Origin: Clostridia bacterium
Lineage (GTDB): Bacteria > Bacillota > Clostridia > Christensenellales > Aristaeellaceae
Assembly (NCBI GenBank): GCA_017524725.1
Contig: JAFXUZ010000029.1
Location: 160,371 to 224,370 of the forward strand
Length of the DNA: 64,000 nt
Direction of reading: 5' to 3'
Shown here: positions 62,122-64,000 of the stretch, piece after piece
Numbering within the stretch: the first letter of the stretch is position 1
Layout: each line of letters starts with the position of its first letter
Made by a program: the position numbers and the translations under genes
Notes under the pieces: model-generated
Told to the model about the DNA's origin: nothing
Databases searched by the model: none
The model's input: only the letters and a program-made list of their open reading frames with translations

Positions 62122-63033
62122 ATGATAAAGCGCGCTTTGAAAGGAGCCGCGGCGCTCCTGACGGCTTTGGTTTTGATCCTTTCCGCCGCGGCGGCGGAAG
62201 GGTATATGATGGTCTTCGGATCGCTGAAGGTGTATGGGGACAGGGATCTGAAGGTCTGCCTGGGGGAGATCGGCGACGCTTCGATCGTCTATACCGAGGA
62301 CCCGGAGGAGACCGAAAACGGAACGGTGGTCACCATCGTTTTCGGAGATAACTGGATCCTTCGTACGGGGTATGTTTCCGGCGGTTCCCTGATGCCGCTG
62401 ATGCCCGGCGAAGCTGAGGCATATGCCCGGGAAGCCGCGGACGGCATGCTGTATACCGGCGGCGTGAGGCTGCTGAACGTGACCTTTGCCCCCGCCCGGG
62501 AGGATGGACCGGCGTCCGCCGCGCTCCCCGCGGAGGACGGGAGCGCGGCGAAGGAAGGAACGGACGCCGGGGACACGCCTGAAGCCCCGGAGGCGTCCGC
62601 TGTGCCGGAGCCCGCTTACGCACCGGAAGAAACGCCGGAATTTGAAGTGTCGGAAGAAGCGGCCCCGCGGGCGACCCCGTCGCCCCTTCCCACGGTGACG
62701 CCCCTTGTGACATCTGCGCCCGTCACGCTGCCCCCCACACCCACAAGGCCTCCGCATTCCAGCGTGGAGATCGTCGTGCCTCCGACCGACGTCAGCGGCT
62801 ACAGCGGGGAAGAAGTGGTCCTGGCCGTAGGCGCGACAGGCGCGCTGTTCTACATGTGGCAGTACTTTGACGGCAGGGCCTGGGTGGATTCCTCCATGGA
62901 ACAGGCCGCGTCGCCGGCCATGAAGCTGGTGGTCTTCGAGGGCGGCAGGGAAAGGATCTACCGCTGCGTGATCACAGGCACGGACAGGACTAAAGTGTAC
63001 ACCGAACCTGTGAGGATCATCGTCCAAAGATAA
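62122..63033 (+). CDS. secreted protein with Pro/Thr-rich linker and C-terminal Ig-like domain
   Basis: This 303-residue protein has a signal peptide (LKGAAALLTALVLILSAAAA). An N-terminal region of about 110 residues contains SLKVYGDRDLKVCLGEIG and may be an SH3- or Ig-like sandwich. A low-complexity Pro/Glu/Ala/Thr linker (about 130-210) follows, then a C-terminal Ig-like domain with MWQYFDGRAWVDSSME and IYRCVITGTDRTKVYTEP. The same domain occurs in the next gene. The ATG at 62122 has GGAGGAG upstream. It was not recognised as a named family; a surface binding role is likely. Confidence 0.8.
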   Translation: MIKRALKGAAALLTALVLILSAAAAEGYMMVFGSLKVYGDRDLKVCLGEIGDASIVYTEDPEETENGTVVTIVFGDNWILRTGYVSGGSLMPLMPGEAEAYAREAADGMLYTGGVRLLNVTFAPAREDGPASAALPAEDGSAAKEGTDAGDTPEAPEASAVPEPAYAPEETPEFEVSEEAAPRATPSPLPTVTPLVTSAPVTLPPTPTRPPHSSVEIVVPPTDVSGYSGEEVVLAVGATGALFYMWQYFDGRAWVDSSMEQAASPAMKLVVFEGGRERIYRCVITGTDRTKVYTEPVRIIVQR

Positions 63034-63094
63034 AGGCCGGACGGGACGGCATTAAAGAATACGGGCCCTGCCGGAGCCCGGAAAGAAGAAAAGT

Positions 63095-63811
63095 ATGAGA
63101 AGAACAGGGTTTGCGGCCGCTTTTCTGGCGCTGCTGATGCTTATGGTCCCCTTTGCGGCGGGTGAGGGATCCCCCGCTCGTGGGCTTTGCTTCCTTGAAG
63201 ACGAAACGGCGGTCTATGCCGACGCGTCCATGGAGACCCTTTTCGGCGTCTTTGCGCCCGGCCAGGCGGTCTATGCCGAGGGAGAGGACGGCGAAGGCGT
63301 CCTGAGGATCGTTTTTGTGTATCGCCTGCTGCCCGCGGAGGGATGGATCGACAGCGCCGCGGCCCTCCCGCTGGAGGGAGAAGCCCTGGAGGATTACCTG
63401 TACGGGGTCGGGGAGGACGGCATGAGGTATAAAAACCTTCCGCTGCTTCCGGCGGTCTTTGTTGCGGAGGACGCCGGAGCGGCGGCGGAGCTCCCGGGGG
63501 AAAGCCCAAAGGAAAATGCGCGGGAAGACCTGCGGGAAATTCCCGCGGCGGCGATCCTGCGGCAGCCGGAGGACCGGCAGGGCATGGTGGGCGGCAAGGT
63601 GACCTTTTCCGTCGAGGCAGAGAATGCGGTATCCTACTGCTGGCAGTTCCACAACGGCCGGGTATGGAAGGACGCCACCATGGAGGGCTGCGACGGCCCC
63701 GCGATGACGGTGGAGGTGTCCCAGAAAAGGTTCGGCTATATGTACCGGTGCGTCGTGACCTTTTCGGACGGCACGGTGCTGTTTTCCGACGAAGCGCGGA
63801 TCGTTCAGTGA
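63095..63811 (+). CDS. secreted protein with SH3-like N-terminus and C-terminal Ig-like domain
   Basis: This 238-residue protein has a signal peptide (FAAAFLALLMLMVPFAAG), an SH3b-like segment (ETAVYADASMETLFGVFAPG) and a short acidic linker. Its C-terminal Ig-like domain has CWQFHNGRVWKDATME and YMYRCVVTFSDGTVLFS, parallel to the domain of the preceding gene. It is probably co-transcribed with that gene (61-base gap). Function unknown; the two may bind the same wall or surface target. Confidence 0.8.
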   Translation: MRRTGFAAAFLALLMLMVPFAAGEGSPARGLCFLEDETAVYADASMETLFGVFAPGQAVYAEGEDGEGVLRIVFVYRLLPAEGWIDSAAALPLEGEALEDYLYGVGEDGMRYKNLPLLPAVFVAEDAGAAAELPGESPKENAREDLREIPAAAILRQPEDRQGMVGGKVTFSVEAENAVSYCWQFHNGRVWKDATMEGCDGPAMTVEVSQKRFGYMYRCVVTFSDGTVLFSDEARIVQ

Positions 63812-63830
63812 CAGGATGAAAAAAACGCCA

Positions 63831-63865
63831 CGGCGGAAGGGGCTTTCCCTTCCGCCGCGTTTTTC
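63831..63865 (+). terminator. terminator after the Ig-like genes, group II intron target
   Basis: An eleven-base-pair CGGCGGAAGGG / CCCTTCCGCCG stem is followed by CG and TTTTTC. The putative group II intron begins at the next base. Confidence 0.9.
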
Positions 63866-64000
63866 GTGTGCCGGGCATGGCACAGTTCTTGCGGGTGAAA
63901 GTCCCGCCACGGGTAGTTACCGCCAAGTGTAGCGAACCGCAAGCTGCTGTCAGCAATGACAGGAGGGGAGGAAGCGGAGTAGCAAAGCCGAGGAGCCTAC
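63866..64000 (+). mobile_element. 5' end of a group II intron (probably class C), truncated by the window
   Basis: The sequence starts GTGTG, the 5' consensus of group II introns. It continues with GCGGGTGAAAGTCCCGC, the GTGAAAGTCC element characteristic of domain I in bacterial group II introns, and AGTTACCGCCAAGTGTAGC. Class C introns insert immediately after intrinsic terminator hairpins, exactly as here. The reverse transcriptase gene and 3' end would lie beyond the window. Confidence 0.82.

Noticed and set aside
61666..63027. Long minus-strand frame covering the first Ig-like gene and the transposase 5' part
   Set aside because: Only its last about 90 residues match the transposase; the rest is antisense to the secreted protein gene.

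Overview
This is a GC-rich bacterial chromosome segment of about 64 kb. It has AGGAGG-type ribosome binding sites, TTGACA/TATAAT promoters and Firmicutes-type gene neighbourhoods: rpmH-rnpA-yidD-yidC-jag, rsmD-coaD, rpsB-tsf-pyrH, plus DUF4364, YitT and PucR/CdaR proteins. The best guess is an anaerobic Clostridia-like Bacillota of the gut or rumen. No rRNA, tRNA or CRISPR array was seen.

Layout. 1-5.5 kb: the end of rsmD, coaD, a coiled-coil protein, then the rpmH-rnpA-yidD-yidC-jag operon and a small P-loop kinase. 5.5-11 kb, minus strand: a YitT membrane protein, 6-phosphofructokinase, a HerA-like ATPase, bifunctional ispDF and a DUF4364 regulator. 11-16.7 kb, plus strand: a structured leader, an ECF transporter S component, coaX, a 34-residue membrane peptide, homoserine dehydrogenase, a PucR-type regulator and an S41 protease. 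16.8-23 kb: a FAH-family hydrolase, a sugar O-acetyltransferase, a large MscS-type channel with extracytoplasmic sensor-like regions, and a MATE exporter. 23-28 kb, minus strand: a complete branched-chain amino acid (LIV) ABC transporter. 28.3-30.2 kb: an ABC-F ribosome-protection-type gene behind an attenuator-like leader.

30.4-48.3 kb is the most distinctive region. A minus-strand operon, iolR-J-C-A-G-B-D-E, encodes myo-inositol breakdown and continues into a GH38 alpha-mannosidase and a HAD phosphatase. A divergent plus-strand operon carries an unrecognised, probably alpha-helical toroid protein, a GH115-like alpha-glucuronidase and a GH105/GH88-like unsaturated uronyl hydrolase. None of the carbohydrate enzymes has a signal peptide. 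Together they suggest intracellular dismantling of a mannosyl-glucuronosyl-inositol glycoside, followed by inositol catabolism. The headgroup of plant GIPC sphingolipids is a good candidate substrate. This is inference.

48.4-58.5 kb: a zinc-ribbon/TM2 protein, a phosphoglycolate-phosphatase-like HAD protein, a VanY-type carboxypeptidase, rpsB-tsf-pyrH and a second complete LIV transporter. 58.6-64 kb is accessory: a secreted caspase-like protein with an EF-hand-like loop and a FlgD-like C-terminal domain, an AT-rich stretch, a frameshifted and 5'-truncated IS4-family transposase remnant, two secreted proteins sharing an Ig-like C-terminal domain, and the 5' end of a group II intron placed directly after an intrinsic terminator and cut by the window edge.
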